DNA from: Lysobacteraceae bacterium
GTDB taxonomy: Bacteria > Pseudomonadota > Gammaproteobacteria > Xanthomonadales > Xanthomonadaceae
Assembly (NCBI GenBank): GCA_030681035.1
Contig: JAUXUI010000061.1
Span: 1-64,000 of the forward strand
DNA length: 64,000 nucleotides
Direction: 5' to 3'
The notes below the pieces were generated by a model. That model did no database searches. It had not been told where the DNA came from and saw only the letters and a list, made by a program, of their open reading frames with translations. Made by a program: the position numbers and the translations under genes. Each line of letters starts with the position of its first letter. Position 1 is the stretch's first letter. This document shows, in pieces, positions 16,002-24,971 of the stretch.

Positions 16002-17879
16002 TCATGTCGATGCCAACCAACGCAGATCGTAAGGCATCAGGGTGAACGTGCTCGGGCATGCAGTGTCGTGCAGCAGATCGCGCCAGTGCTGGCCGGCAAG
16101 CGATGACAATTGCGCGAGATCGAAGGTCATCGGTTGCGCACCGAGGTTGTACAGGCCAATGAAGTGCTCGCCGCGTGTGATGCCGAGCAGGGCAGGTTGC
16201 GATAAAACCAATGCACGCATCGGTGTGCTCGGACGCAGGCTGGCGCAGTGGCGTCGCGCCTGAATCAGGCGCTCGATCTCGCTGCGCAAGCGATTGAACG
16301 GCGATGCCTGCGCCAGTTTCCAGTCCATGGCGGGCCGGTGCAGACCGCGGCCATCGGCGTCGGCGGTGTCGCGGTAATTGCGGTTGTTGCCAAGGCCGTA
16401 TTCATCGCCCATGTAGATCTGCGGGATGCCGGCGGCGCTCAGGGCAATGGCATACAACAGCAGGTGCCGGCGCAGGGCCAGCTCGATGGCGTCGTCATCG
16501 TCTGCGGCCAGCGCGCGATGCAGGCCCAGCAGCGAGGCGGTCATGCCGTTGCTGCCATGAAAAACGTGCGGATCGGTGCTTTGAAACGCTTCGCCATCGG
16601 CGTAACTGTCACGCTCATCGCCGGCAAAGAAACGCGCGATTCGGGCCAGATCAAAACCGCGGTGGCCAGTGCGGCCAGCCGCTTCCTCGCGCAATACCCA
16701 CCAGCCGATGTCGTCGTGGCAGCGCACGTAGCTGAGCCAGACGCAGCCAGCGGGTGGCGCCGGGGTGCGCGCAATCACATCGGCCACGATTTCGGCGCGT
16801 TGCTCGGCCAATGCCGCCCAACTCGCGGCCATCAGGCTGCTGTGATAGGCCAGTTGGCATTCCTTGCCCGCCTGATCGTCAGTGCCGAAGTAAGGCGATA
16901 CCTCAGGCAGCGGCACGATTACTTCGGCCTTGAGCGCAACGCTGGACGCCGCGATATCGATGACCGCGCGCAGGGCCTGCAACACGGCATGCGCTTCGGG
17001 CAGGTTGCGGCAATCACTGCCGGCGCGTTTCCACAGGTAGGCGGCCGAATCCAGACGGAATACTTCCACGCCGCGATTGGCCATACCCAGCAGGGCCAGC
17101 GCCATGCGCTGAAACAGGTCGGGATTGCTCCAGTTCAAGTCCCACTGATAACGGTTGAATGTGGTCCACACCCAGGCGTTGAGTTCAGGCACATAACTGA
17201 AGTTTCCGGGAGCCGATTCGGGAAACACCTGCGGCAGGTCGGCTTCCAGCCGTTCGATTTGTGCGCGATCCGTGTACACATGGAAAAACTGCCGGAAGTG
17301 CGGGTCGCCGGCTCGCGCCGCCAGCGCCCATGGGTGATCGTCGGCGCAATGGTTGAGCACGAAGTCTGCCGCAAGGCTGATGCCGTGCTCGCGCAGGCTT
17401 GCAGCCAGCGCTTCAAGCTCGGCGTTGCTACCCAGTGCCGGTTCGATCTGGCCGTAATCGCTGATCGCAAAACCGCCGTCATTGTCGCCAGCGCGGGCTT
17501 TCAGGAATGGCAGCAGGTGCAGGTAGCGGATGCCCAACTCATGCAGATACGGCACCCGCTCGCGCACGCCCTCAAGGTTGCCGGCAAAACGTTCGACATA
17601 GGTGCTGTAGCCGACCATGTCGGCGCGATCCAGCCAGTCGGCGGGGCGCGCGGTATCGAGTTCAAGCAGATCATCCGGGCGCTGATTGATGGCGTGCGCC
17701 AGCCCGGCGAGCAGGCAGCGGATCGGCTCGGTTACGCCGTCATTGAGTGCATACAGTGACGACAGCAGGCCAAACAAACGCGGGCCATGGGCATCGAAGC
17801 GCGCCAGCGCAACACTGCGACGCGGTGCGATGAGCCCGGCAGCAAAATGCCGCCGGGCAGTTGTGAGCAAATCGGTCAT
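16002..17879 (-). CDS. Amylosucrase (GH13 subfamily 4, SuxB-like)
   Basis: A 625-residue alpha-glucan-forming or sucrose-hydrolysing enzyme (Neisseria amylosucrase has 636). The (beta/alpha)8 catalytic residues are visible: nucleophile D277 in VFRLDSAAYLW, acid/base E319 in LKAEVIVPL, and D389 in VRCHDDIGWW. Family features include DWLDRADMVGYSTYVERFAG, LLPFLKARAGDNDGGFAISD and IYMGDEYGLGNN. No signal peptide, so it acts on sucrose in the cytoplasm. It sits 15 bp after the TonB receptor gene and 10 bp before the fructokinase gene. Xanthomonas SuxB is a close relative; whether it polymerises or only hydrolyses is not decided here. Confidence 0.93.
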   Translation of the reverse strand: MTDLLTTARRHFAAGLIAPRRSVALARFDAHGPRLFGLLSSLYALNDGVTEPIRCLLAGLAHAINQRPDDLLELDTARPADWLDRADMVGYSTYVERFAGNLEGVRERVPYLHELGIRYLHLLPFLKARAGDNDGGFAISDYGQIEPALGSNAELEALAASLREHGISLAADFVLNHCADDHPWALAARAGDPHFRQFFHVYTDRAQIERLEADLPQVFPESAPGNFSYVPELNAWVWTTFNRYQWDLNWSNPDLFQRMALALLGMANRGVEVFRLDSAAYLWKRAGSDCRNLPEAHAVLQALRAVIDIAASSVALKAEVIVPLPEVSPYFGTDDQAGKECQLAYHSSLMAASWAALAEQRAEIVADVIARTPAPPAGCVWLSYVRCHDDIGWWVLREEAAGRTGHRGFDLARIARFFAGDERDSYADGEAFQSTDPHVFHGSNGMTASLLGLHRALAADDDDAIELALRRHLLLYAIALSAAGIPQIYMGDEYGLGNNRNYRDTADADGRGLHRPAMDWKLAQASPFNRLRSEIERLIQARRHCASLRPSTPMRALVLSQPALLGITRGEHFIGLYNLGAQPMTFDLAQLSSLAGQHWRDLLHDTACPSTFTLMPYDLRWLAST

Positions 17880-17895
17880 GGTTACGTGTCGGTCC

Positions 17896-20382
17896 TCAGA
17901 ACTCGTAACGCAGGCTGACCTGGGCCGATCGCCCCGGGATGGTGCGAGCACGGATGATGTTGTCCTGGCCGGCGACGATCGAGCCTTCTTCGGACTCGGT
18001 TATCGCAAACTTGTCGAACAGATTGTTGACATCCAGTGCCAGCACCAGTGTGTCGGTGAGGCGGTAGTTGGCGAACACATTGACCTGCGCATAGGCCGGC
18101 ATCTTGAGCTGGTTGTTGTCTTGCGCAAACGATGCGCTGGTGCCAATGATGTTCACGCCAAGGCGGTAGTCGTAGCCCTCGTAGGCGGCGGTGCCCTGGT
18201 AGATGAAGTCGGCCTGCCGGCGCGGCGTGTTGCCCTCAACCTCGGGTGTGATCTGGTCCTTGTTGATCTCGGCATCGGTATAGGTGACGCCACCGCTGAA
18301 GGTGAACTGATCAATGCGGTACGAGGTTTCAAGCTCGACGCCATACGCTTCAAACGTGCGGTCGAAGAAACGCTGGCTGGTGAGTTCGAAGTTCTGTTCG
18401 CTGGTCTCGGCATGGAAGCCGGTAACGAATACGTTCAGATCACCATAACGCCATTTCACACCCGCTTCTTGTTGCTTGACCACATCAACGGATTGTCGTG
18501 AATCGACATTGCCATCGGGCTGGATCACGCCGAACAACAGGCGGTCGGCATTGGCGCGGCCACCACGGCTGACGCGGGCAAAGCCGGCAAGGTCGTCGCT
18601 GAACAGGTAGTTGGCACCGAACGAATACGAGGTGTACGACCAGTCGTAGTTGACCGGATTCTGGTTGGCGACATCAACCACCGAAACGCTACGCTCGGTC
18701 TGCTGGATGATGCCATCGCCGTTGACATCGAAGTCGGTCGCTTGCACAGGCCCGGCGAAGCTGCCGTCGGCATTGCCGTAATCCTGGCGAATGCTGGCGT
18801 CAAGGGTCAACTTGTCCATGGTGAAGGTCAGTGCCGCGTAGGGCGCGTCGATGTCGTAATCGACATCGTAGCTGCGGGTGCAGCAGTTGCCGAATGCAGG
18901 TACCCCGAAGGCATACAAGCCGCCTTGCGAGAACGGGGTGCCATCAGCGGCAAACACATCAATCAGCGCCGCATTGTTGCCCTTGAGTTCCTGCAGGTAA
19001 GAGTTCCAAGTCCAGTCCAACGCGATGGTTTGCGATGATTTGTAGTACCCGGCTACGAAGTCCAGTTGCCGGCCCGCGCCAAGGTCGAACGCACGCGAGA
19101 GTTTCAGATCATTGGCGGTATTGTCCAGCGAGTTGATCTCGGAATTGAACAGCACCGTATTGATGACCTGACCGGTGAACGCAGTGCCGGCGTTGGGGCC
19201 GTTCGCATACTTCAGCGTTGCACCGGTGCCGGCAATCGATTCGGCGATGCCGGCACCATCGCCAACCGAGGCTGGAAAGGGCGACACGAACCGGCCATCG
19301 GTGTTGGCCGTACGGAAGCGATCGGCAAGCTTCCAGCCACCGCCCAGCTCGAACTCCAGCTCGGTGCCAAATGCCGTGGTGCGCGGATGCATGCCGTCGT
19401 CGATGTCGGTGACGCGGCGGTTGTTTTCGCCGTCGAGGCCGAAATCGGTGCGGAAGAACGGGCTGTGCGGGGTGTCGTGCTTGGCATCGAAGCCGGGCAG
19501 GCTGCCGAGGTTGGGGTTGCTGTTGCTGCCGTTGGCCAGCACCGGCATCGGCAGGATGCCGATGGCGCGATCATTGAGATGCTTGAAGTTGAAACGGATG
19601 AAACCGTTGTCGAACTCGCGGGTGAGGTTGGCCTTGATCTGCCCACCCTTTTCCGCAGTAAAGCCGGCATCGCGCACGCTGTCGCCGCTGCGGTAGAAGC
19701 CGCCAACATGGAAACGCCAGTCGTCATTGATCGGGCCGCCGTAATGGAAGTCATAACGGGTGTTGTCGAAGCCCTCGAGGAAACCGCGGCTGATGCCGAC
19801 ACTACCGCCTTCCACCTCGCCGGTGTTGCTGATGAAGTTGATGATGCCGCCCGGCGAATTGCTGGCGAAGGTTGACGCCGAGCCGCCACGGATCGCTTCC
19901 ACCCGATCCAGGCTGTAATCATTGCGCAGGAAGATGTCGGCATTGCCGAAGGCGATGTCGCCAAACTCCAGTACCGGCAGGCCGTCTTCCTGCAATTGCA
20001 GGAACTTGGCACCGCCGGATGCCACCGGCAAGCCACGTACCGCGATATTGGCGTTGCCTTCGCCGCCGGAGGCTTCCGAGCGGATGCCGGGGATGTTGCG
20101 GAAGATCTCGGCGGTGGAACGTGGCGCCGAGTTCTGGATCGATTCGATGCCGATCACGCTGCTCGACACACTTTCCTGCATGCGAGTGCGGGTGCCGGAG
20201 GTGCCAGTGACAACCACCGCGTCCAGATTGATCGCGTCACTCACACGGGCGCGCTGGCTGTTTTCGGGATTGTCTTTGCCTTTGGAGTTCGTGGTGTCTT
20301 GCGAAAATGCCGGTGCTGAAGCCAGTGCGGCGGTGATCGCCAGTGCCAGTACACAGCGACGATGTGACTGCATGGTATTCAT
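17896..20382 (-). CDS. TonB-dependent outer-membrane receptor (SuxA-like, probable sucrose uptake)
   Basis: An 828-residue receptor. The start at 20382 gives a signal peptide (CVLALAITAALASAPAFSQD) cut after about residue 27. A TonB-box-like stretch follows (NLDAVVVTGTSG), then the plug domain (NIPGIRSEASGGEGNANIAV, VEAIRGGSASTFASNSPGGI) and a 22-strand barrel. The protein ends in F (QVSLRYEF), as outer-membrane barrels do. It is the first gene of the operon with amylosucrase and fructokinase, and a perfect LacI-type palindrome lies 70 bp upstream of its start. Together this argues for sucrose or a related oligosaccharide as substrate. Confidence 0.92.
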   Translation of the reverse strand: MNTMQSHRRCVLALAITAALASAPAFSQDTTNSKGKDNPENSQRARVSDAINLDAVVVTGTSGTRTRMQESVSSSVIGIESIQNSAPRSTAEIFRNIPGIRSEASGGEGNANIAVRGLPVASGGAKFLQLQEDGLPVLEFGDIAFGNADIFLRNDYSLDRVEAIRGGSASTFASNSPGGIINFISNTGEVEGGSVGISRGFLEGFDNTRYDFHYGGPINDDWRFHVGGFYRSGDSVRDAGFTAEKGGQIKANLTREFDNGFIRFNFKHLNDRAIGILPMPVLANGSNSNPNLGSLPGFDAKHDTPHSPFFRTDFGLDGENNRRVTDIDDGMHPRTTAFGTELEFELGGGWKLADRFRTANTDGRFVSPFPASVGDGAGIAESIAGTGATLKYANGPNAGTAFTGQVINTVLFNSEINSLDNTANDLKLSRAFDLGAGRQLDFVAGYYKSSQTIALDWTWNSYLQELKGNNAALIDVFAADGTPFSQGGLYAFGVPAFGNCCTRSYDVDYDIDAPYAALTFTMDKLTLDASIRQDYGNADGSFAGPVQATDFDVNGDGIIQQTERSVSVVDVANQNPVNYDWSYTSYSFGANYLFSDDLAGFARVSRGGRANADRLLFGVIQPDGNVDSRQSVDVVKQQEAGVKWRYGDLNVFVTGFHAETSEQNFELTSQRFFDRTFEAYGVELETSYRIDQFTFSGGVTYTDAEINKDQITPEVEGNTPRRQADFIYQGTAAYEGYDYRLGVNIIGTSASFAQDNNQLKMPAYAQVNVFANYRLTDTLVLALDVNNLFDKFAITESEEGSIVAGQDNIIRARTIPGRSAQVSLRYEF

Positions 20383-20451
20383 GATGGATGCCCTCCCAGG
20401 TGGTTTTTCGACGATGCCCCTCACCGTCTGGTGCGCATTGTCAGCACGTTC

Positions 20452-20465
20452 TGCAATCGATTGCA
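20452..20465. promoter_or_regulatory. LacI-family operator palindrome
   Basis: TGCAATCGATTGCA is a perfect 14-bp palindrome with the central CG typical of LacI/GalR operators. It lies 70 bp upstream of the TonB receptor start and in the region divergent from the transporter gene. The LacI gene 2 kb away is the obvious candidate to bind it. Confidence 0.75.
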
Positions 20466-20574
20466 AGAAATCCGTTTGGTTGCTTCCAAACACAGTGGCA
20501 GATCGCTTGATAAAGCGCTATGCAAAGCCATTACATGCATAGCTCGGTGGCTGGCTCACGCTGCGGTGCAGCAT

Positions 20575-20588
20575 TGAAAACGATTGCG
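20575..20588. promoter_or_regulatory. Second, imperfect LacI-type operator before the transporter gene
   Basis: TGAAAACGATTGCG matches the palindrome at 20452 at 11 of 14 positions, including the central CGATTGC. It lies 42 bp upstream of the SSS transporter start. Two sites 123 bp apart could allow repression of both divergent units, possibly by looping (inference). Confidence 0.45.
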
Positions 20589-20629
20589 GTATGTCATCAT
20601 TCGCGCACTGACAGCCGCCGGGGGACGCA

Positions 20630-22219
20630 ATGCCGAACATCGACACCACCTTGAGTGGCATGGATCTGGCGATCATCGCCATCTATGCCATCGGCATCGT
20701 TGCCCTGGGTCTGCTCACCTCGCGCCGCAGTGCGAGCGCCGAGGATTATTTTCTCGCCAGCCGCTCGATGCGCTGGCCGACGATCGGGCTGGCATTGCTT
20801 GCCTCCAACATCTCATCGACCACCCTGATCGGCCTTGCCGGCGCCGCGTATGCCATCGGCATCTCGGTGTACAACTACGAGTGGATGGCAGCGTTGGTGC
20901 TGGCGTTCTTCTGCGTGTTCTTCCTGCCGTTTTTGTTGCGATCCAAGGTGTATACGCTGCCCGAATATCTGGAGCGGCGTTATGACCGCCGCGCGCGGCT
21001 GTATTTTTCCGGTTTGACGATCTTCCTCAATATCGTGGTCGATACCGCCGGCACCCTGTTTGGTGGTGCGTTGATGCTCAAGCTGGTGATGCCGGGCCTG
21101 CCGCTGTGGCAGATTGTGGCAATCCTGGCTGCCTCGGCCGGTGTTTACACGGTGGTTGGCGGCTTGCGTGCGGTGATCTACACCGAAACCGTGCAGGCGG
21201 TGATCCTGCTGGGTGCGTCGTTCTTCATCGCCTGGTTTGCGTTCGACAAAGCCGGCGGCTGGGATCATGTGATGAGCTCGATCGACCCGGCCAAGCTGTC
21301 GCTGGTGCGTCCGAACGACGATCCCGGTGTGCCCTGGCTGGGCACGCTGATTGGCGCATCGCTGATTGGCTTCTATTTTTGGTGTACCAATCAGTTCATG
21401 GTGCAGCGGATACTGTCGGCCAAGGATGAAAACCATGGCCGTTGGGGCGCTCTGTTTGCCGGGTTCCTGAAGTTGCCGGTGCTGTTTCTGATGGTGTTGC
21501 CGGGCACCTGCGCGATCTTGCTGTATCCCGAGCTGAAGCGTGCCGATCTGGTCTACCCGACGCTGGTGTTCGACCTGCTGCCGCATGGCTTGATTGGCTT
21601 GGTGATGGCGGGTTTCTTTGCCGCGATCATGTCGTCGATCGCCAGCACCTTCAATTCAGCGGCAACGCTGTTGACCATGGACTTCATCCGGCCGCTGCGC
21701 CCGAGCGCCGACGATGCCTCATTGGTGCGAACCGGCCGTATCGCCACGATGGTGTTCATGGTGCTGGCGGTGTATTGGGCGCCGCAGATCGAGCGCTTTG
21801 CCTCGCTGTGGCAATACCTGCAAGCGGTGCTGGCCTACGCGGTGGGGCCGATTTGCGCGCTGTTTCTGGTGGGCCTGTTCTGGCGCGGTGCCAACGCCAC
21901 CGGCGCGGTGGCCTGCATCGCGGTCGGTGTGCTGGGTGGGATCGGCCTGTTTTACTTCAATGTGATGGCTGCGGTGCCGTGGTCGCTGCACTTTTTATAC
22001 ATCACCCCAATTCTGTTTCTCGCCTGCTCGGCAGCGCTGGTGGTGGTCAGCCTGTTCAGCGCTCCCGACCCGCACTCGGACAACACCATGCGCTGGACAC
22101 CGGCATTTTTCCGCGCCGAATCGCTGGCTTTGCAAGCGGTGCCGTTGTGGCAGAACTATCGCGTGCAAGCGAGCGCGCTGGTTGCGGCTACGCTGGCGCT
22201 GGTGTTCTGGTTTCGCTGA
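20630..22219 (+). CDS. Sodium:solute symporter (SSS/SLC5 family), probable sugar importer
   Basis: A 529-residue inner-membrane protein with about 14 TM helices. Family features include DYFLASRSMRWPTIGLALLA, SNISSTTLIGLAGAAY, VYTVVGGLRAVIYTETVQA, WCTNQFMVQRILSAKDENHG and FFAAIMSSIASTFNSAAT, close to bacterial sugar SGLT proteins. A GGGGGAC ribosome-binding site precedes ATG 20630. Divergent from the TonB receptor and close to operator sites, it is the likely inner-membrane step for sucrose. In the Xanthomonas sux locus that step is done by a transporter of another family, so this is a non-homologous replacement (inference). Confidence 0.92.
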   Translation: MPNIDTTLSGMDLAIIAIYAIGIVALGLLTSRRSASAEDYFLASRSMRWPTIGLALLASNISSTTLIGLAGAAYAIGISVYNYEWMAALVLAFFCVFFLPFLLRSKVYTLPEYLERRYDRRARLYFSGLTIFLNIVVDTAGTLFGGALMLKLVMPGLPLWQIVAILAASAGVYTVVGGLRAVIYTETVQAVILLGASFFIAWFAFDKAGGWDHVMSSIDPAKLSLVRPNDDPGVPWLGTLIGASLIGFYFWCTNQFMVQRILSAKDENHGRWGALFAGFLKLPVLFLMVLPGTCAILLYPELKRADLVYPTLVFDLLPHGLIGLVMAGFFAAIMSSIASTFNSAATLLTMDFIRPLRPSADDASLVRTGRIATMVFMVLAVYWAPQIERFASLWQYLQAVLAYAVGPICALFLVGLFWRGANATGAVACIAVGVLGGIGLFYFNVMAAVPWSLHFLYITPILFLACSAALVVVSLFSAPDPHSDNTMRWTPAFFRAESLALQAVPLWQNYRVQASALVAATLALVFWFR

Positions 22220-22235
22220 CGCGTGGAGAGCATTG

Positions 22236-22556
22236 GGTCCGCGAAGGACGCAAAGAGCGCAAAAAGTGCAAAGTGCCAGGAGCAAGCGAGCGCGCTGGCA
22301 CGATCACGCAGCGATGCGGTGGTGCAATGTCTGCGTCGGCTCTATGCGTTGCGGCATTTGGTCGCCCACAGGGTGGGCTCCTACAGGGAGCGTTCACCGC
22401 TTTCGTGGGAGCGCGCCTGCGCGCGAAGCGCTTTCGCCAGTTCGTTCGCCGGCAGGCCGGCTCCCACAGAAGCACTGGCTCGCACCGGCGTGCAACTCAG
22501 TTGCTCCTACAGGGGTGCTTCAAGGCGCGTTTGTAGGAGCCCACCCTGTGGGCGAC
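22236..22556. repeat. Composite cluster of intergenic repeats (families A and C plus other REP types)
   Basis: Non-coding stretch between two convergent genes. It begins with a GGTCCGCGAAGGACGCAAAG run (family C, about 22237-22275). Two perfect family A arms then face each other at 22361-22385 and 22532-22556. Between them are three further short palindromes of the kind common in pseudomonads and Lysobacter: GTGGGAGCGCGCCTGCGCGC (about 22404), TTCGCCGGCAGGCCGGCTCC (about 22446) and a GCAACTCAGTTGCTCCTACA unit (about 22492). This looks like stepwise insertion of REP units into one another. Confidence 0.85.
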
Positions 22557-22579
22557 CGGCTGTTGGGCTGATGTTGCGA

Positions 22580-23623
22580 TCAAGCCGATTCGCGCACGAT
22601 CAATTGCGGTGCGATCACAGTGGTGTCCACCGGCAGATTGGCGCAGCGGGCGATTAGCTTGTCGACCAGCAGGCGCGCACCCAACGCCAGGTCCTGGCGG
22701 ATCGTGGTCAGTGAGGGGTGGCTGTAGGCAGCAAGGGCAATATCGTCAAAACCAATCACCGACACGTCCTGCGGTACGCGCAGGCCGGCATCGGCCAGTG
22801 CCCGGATCGCGCCGACGGCAATCACATCGGAGACCGCGAAAATCCCGTCCGGGCGCGCACCCTTGGCCAGCATCGCTTTGACCGCGCGGTAGGCATCATC
22901 GAGCTCAAACTCGGTGCGTACCAGTAGCGTTCGATCCGGAGTCAGTCCCTGTTCGGCCAGCGCACGGCGATAACCTGCAAAACGCGGTGCGATTTCCGGC
23001 AGCCGCTCATCGCCGAGAAACGCAATGCGTCTGCGGCCGTGTTCGAGCAGGTGGCGGGTGGCCAGCAAGCCACCAAGCTGATTGTCGCTGCCGACACTCG
23101 GATAAGCCTGGTCGGCAAGCTGCTCACCCCAGGCGACGATTGCCAAACCACCTTGCGCGGCACGGTTGATCGCCTCGTGCTCGAAGCTTTGCCCAATAAG
23201 AATCACACCATCGGCCTGGCCGCCGTTGAGCAGGTCCTCGATCCAGCCATCCTGGTGTTTGGCGACCTTGCTCAGCAGCATGCTGTAACCACGGCTGGTG
23301 AGTTCGTCGGCCAGCAGGGCCAGCATCGTCATCATGAACGGATCGTACAAATGCTGTGCGCGTTGGTGCGCCAGCGGTACTGCGACCGAAACGATGCCGG
23401 TGCGTTTGGAGCGCAGGCTGCGTGCCGCCGGGTTGATGCGGTAGCCGGCGTCGGCAGCAATTTTTTGCACCAGCGCACGGGTACGCGCGGCCACTGCCGG
23501 GTTGTTGGCCAGCGCACGCGACACCGTTGATTCGGATACGCCGGCCATGCGCGCGATGTCGCTCATCTGCAGCGGCCCGTGCAGCGGCTCGGTGGCCGTT
23601 TTTATTGATTTACGTGGGCTCAT
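22580..23623 (-). CDS. LacI-family repressor (SuxR-like)
   Basis: A 347-residue regulator. The N-terminal HTH (about 18-45) reads MSDIARMAGVSESTVSRALA, followed by the hinge NPAARSLRSKRTG. The periplasmic-binding-protein-like effector domain follows, with GVILIGQSFEH, YPSVGSDNQLGGLLATRHLL, RRIAFLGDERLPEIAPRF and VSVIGFDDIALAAYSHPSLT. It converges on the sugar transporter gene and neighbours the sucrose genes, so it most likely controls them through the operator palindromes at 20452 and 20575. The effector is probably sucrose or a breakdown product; that is inference. Confidence 0.92.
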   Translation of the reverse strand: MSPRKSIKTATEPLHGPLQMSDIARMAGVSESTVSRALANNPAVAARTRALVQKIAADAGYRINPAARSLRSKRTGIVSVAVPLAHQRAQHLYDPFMMTMLALLADELTSRGYSMLLSKVAKHQDGWIEDLLNGGQADGVILIGQSFEHEAINRAAQGGLAIVAWGEQLADQAYPSVGSDNQLGGLLATRHLLEHGRRRIAFLGDERLPEIAPRFAGYRRALAEQGLTPDRTLLVRTEFELDDAYRAVKAMLAKGARPDGIFAVSDVIAVGAIRALADAGLRVPQDVSVIGFDDIALAAYSHPSLTTIRQDLALGARLLVDKLIARCANLPVDTTVIAPQLIVRESA

Positions 23624-23649
23624 CGCGCCAGGAAACCTCTGAACAAGTC

Positions 23650-23779
23650 GTCACCCCGGCGAAAGCCGGGGTCCAGGGCTGTTGATCAAACTGGATTCCC
23701 GCTTTACTCGCACTGCGTGCTCGCCCTTCGGGCCGCCTTCGGCGTTCGGGTGCTGCGCGCCTCGTCGCGGGAATGACGA
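23650..23779. repeat. REP-like element, family B (copy 1)
   Basis: Starts with a hairpin, GTCACCCCGGCGAAAGCCGG plus GGTCCA (23650-23675), then CTGGATTCCCGC (about 23691) and ends with TCGCGGGAATGACGA near 23779; the outer parts can pair (ATTCCCGC with GCGGGAAT). The same frame occurs at 26236-26337, and the hairpin's inverse form again near 61668. No coding potential seen in 23624-23871. Confidence 0.75.
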
Positions 23780-23871
23780 AGATACACCTGTTCAGAGCAT
23801 CCCTGGTGCAGCGAATAAAGGCGTGATCCGCTCAGGTTGTCTGAAACGATGGAACTCGCCGTTGTGCGTAA

Positions 23872-24939
23872 TCACACCGGTGAGTTATCCGTCGGTGGTT
23901 TGGGTGGCGGCGGTGGTTGCGGTGCTGACGGTGGTTTCGGCGGCGCGGGTGGGGCAAAAAACTCAACCTCGCGCAGGGCTGGCGAAGTGACCTCCAGTTG
24001 TTGACTGCGTTTGTCGCGCAACACCGCAAAGGTAATTTTGCTGCCCGCTTCCTTTTCGCGCAGCGCACGCATCACCGCACGTGGACTTTTTACTTCCTTG
24101 CCATCGATGGCGGTGATTACATCGCCGGCCTTGAGTTGGTCGAGGCCATCTTTGCCATCGCGCAGCACCAGTACCCCGGCTTCGGTGCCGAAGTAATGGC
24201 CGAGACCGGGGTTGATTTCGGCAAGGCTCAGCCCGCTCCAACGGAATGCCTGGCGTAGCCGGTTGAAGCGACAGGCGTCCGGGTCGTCGGCGCATCCGGC
24301 CATCGGTGCAATGCGTGCGATTTCCATTTCGACCCCGGGGTCGATGATGCCGTGGAAACGCCCTGTGCCGTCATGGCCACTGTGCGGCACCATCACGTCA
24401 CCATTTCGATGCCACATCATCACGCTTGGCATCGACTCAGCCTTGAGCGTGATTTGTTGCTCCTTGCCGTCGCGTTGATAGCGGAGTTTGACGGCATCGC
24501 CATCTTTCAGCTCGCCGATCAGTTTGCGCGTTTGCGCCATGCGTTCTTGCGCCGTCTTGCCGACGATTTTGTGGCCGTTTACCACCAGCAGTTGATCGCC
24601 CGAATGCAGCCCGGCTTTGGCCGCAGGGCCGTCCGGCGTGACGGCAGCAATCATGACGCCATTGCCTTCTTCGTTTTCTGCCATCACGATGCCGATGATC
24701 GGCCGCGACATGTCGAGGCTGCGCAGGGTCATGACCCTGCGTTTACGAGCCTGCTGCGGGTCAGCGCCGGCCTGCCCGCGCGAGAGTTCGGCAACGCGTC
24801 GGGCGGCATCACGCAGATCGGCTTGCGCCGCTGCCAGGGTTGCTGCCGTGTCTTCTGTCGCTGTCGCTGTGTCCTGCGCTGACACTGGCGCGCAAAAGAA
24901 CGATGCGGCAAGGGCGAGGGACAATAATTGGTTGTTCAT
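23872..24939 (-). CDS. Secreted or periplasmic protein with two PDZ domains
   Basis: A 355-residue protein with signal peptide (LLSLALAASFFCAPVSAQD, cleavage after about residue 21). After an Ala-rich helix comes PDZ 1 (about 75-165: GIVMAENEEGNGVMIAAVTP, GPAAKAGLHSGDQLLVVNG). PDZ 2 follows (about 240-320: AGVLVLRDGKDGLDQLKAGD, VITAIDGKEVKSPRAVMRAL). There is no protease domain. The end is proline-rich (FFAPPAPPKPPSAPQPPPPP). It lies 32 bp downstream of the anti-sigma-like gene in the same operon, which suggests envelope-stress sensing, as PDZ proteins bind C-termini of misfolded outer-membrane proteins. That role is inference. Confidence 0.85.
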   Translation of the reverse strand: MNNQLLSLALAASFFCAPVSAQDTATATEDTAATLAAAQADLRDAARRVAELSRGQAGADPQQARKRRVMTLRSLDMSRPIIGIVMAENEEGNGVMIAAVTPDGPAAKAGLHSGDQLLVVNGHKIVGKTAQERMAQTRKLIGELKDGDAVKLRYQRDGKEQQITLKAESMPSVMMWHRNGDVMVPHSGHDGTGRFHGIIDPGVEMEIARIAPMAGCADDPDACRFNRLRQAFRWSGLSLAEINPGLGHYFGTEAGVLVLRDGKDGLDQLKAGDVITAIDGKEVKSPRAVMRALREKEAGSKITFAVLRDKRSQQLEVTSPALREVEFFAPPAPPKPPSAPQPPPPPKPPTDNSPV

Positions 24940-24971
24940 GGGACGTTTCTCCTGCGATCAATCAGTAACGC

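Noticed and set aside
16248-17759. 503-codon plus-strand frame in the amylosucrase gene
   Set aside because: Antisense to an intact GH13 enzyme with all catalytic residues.
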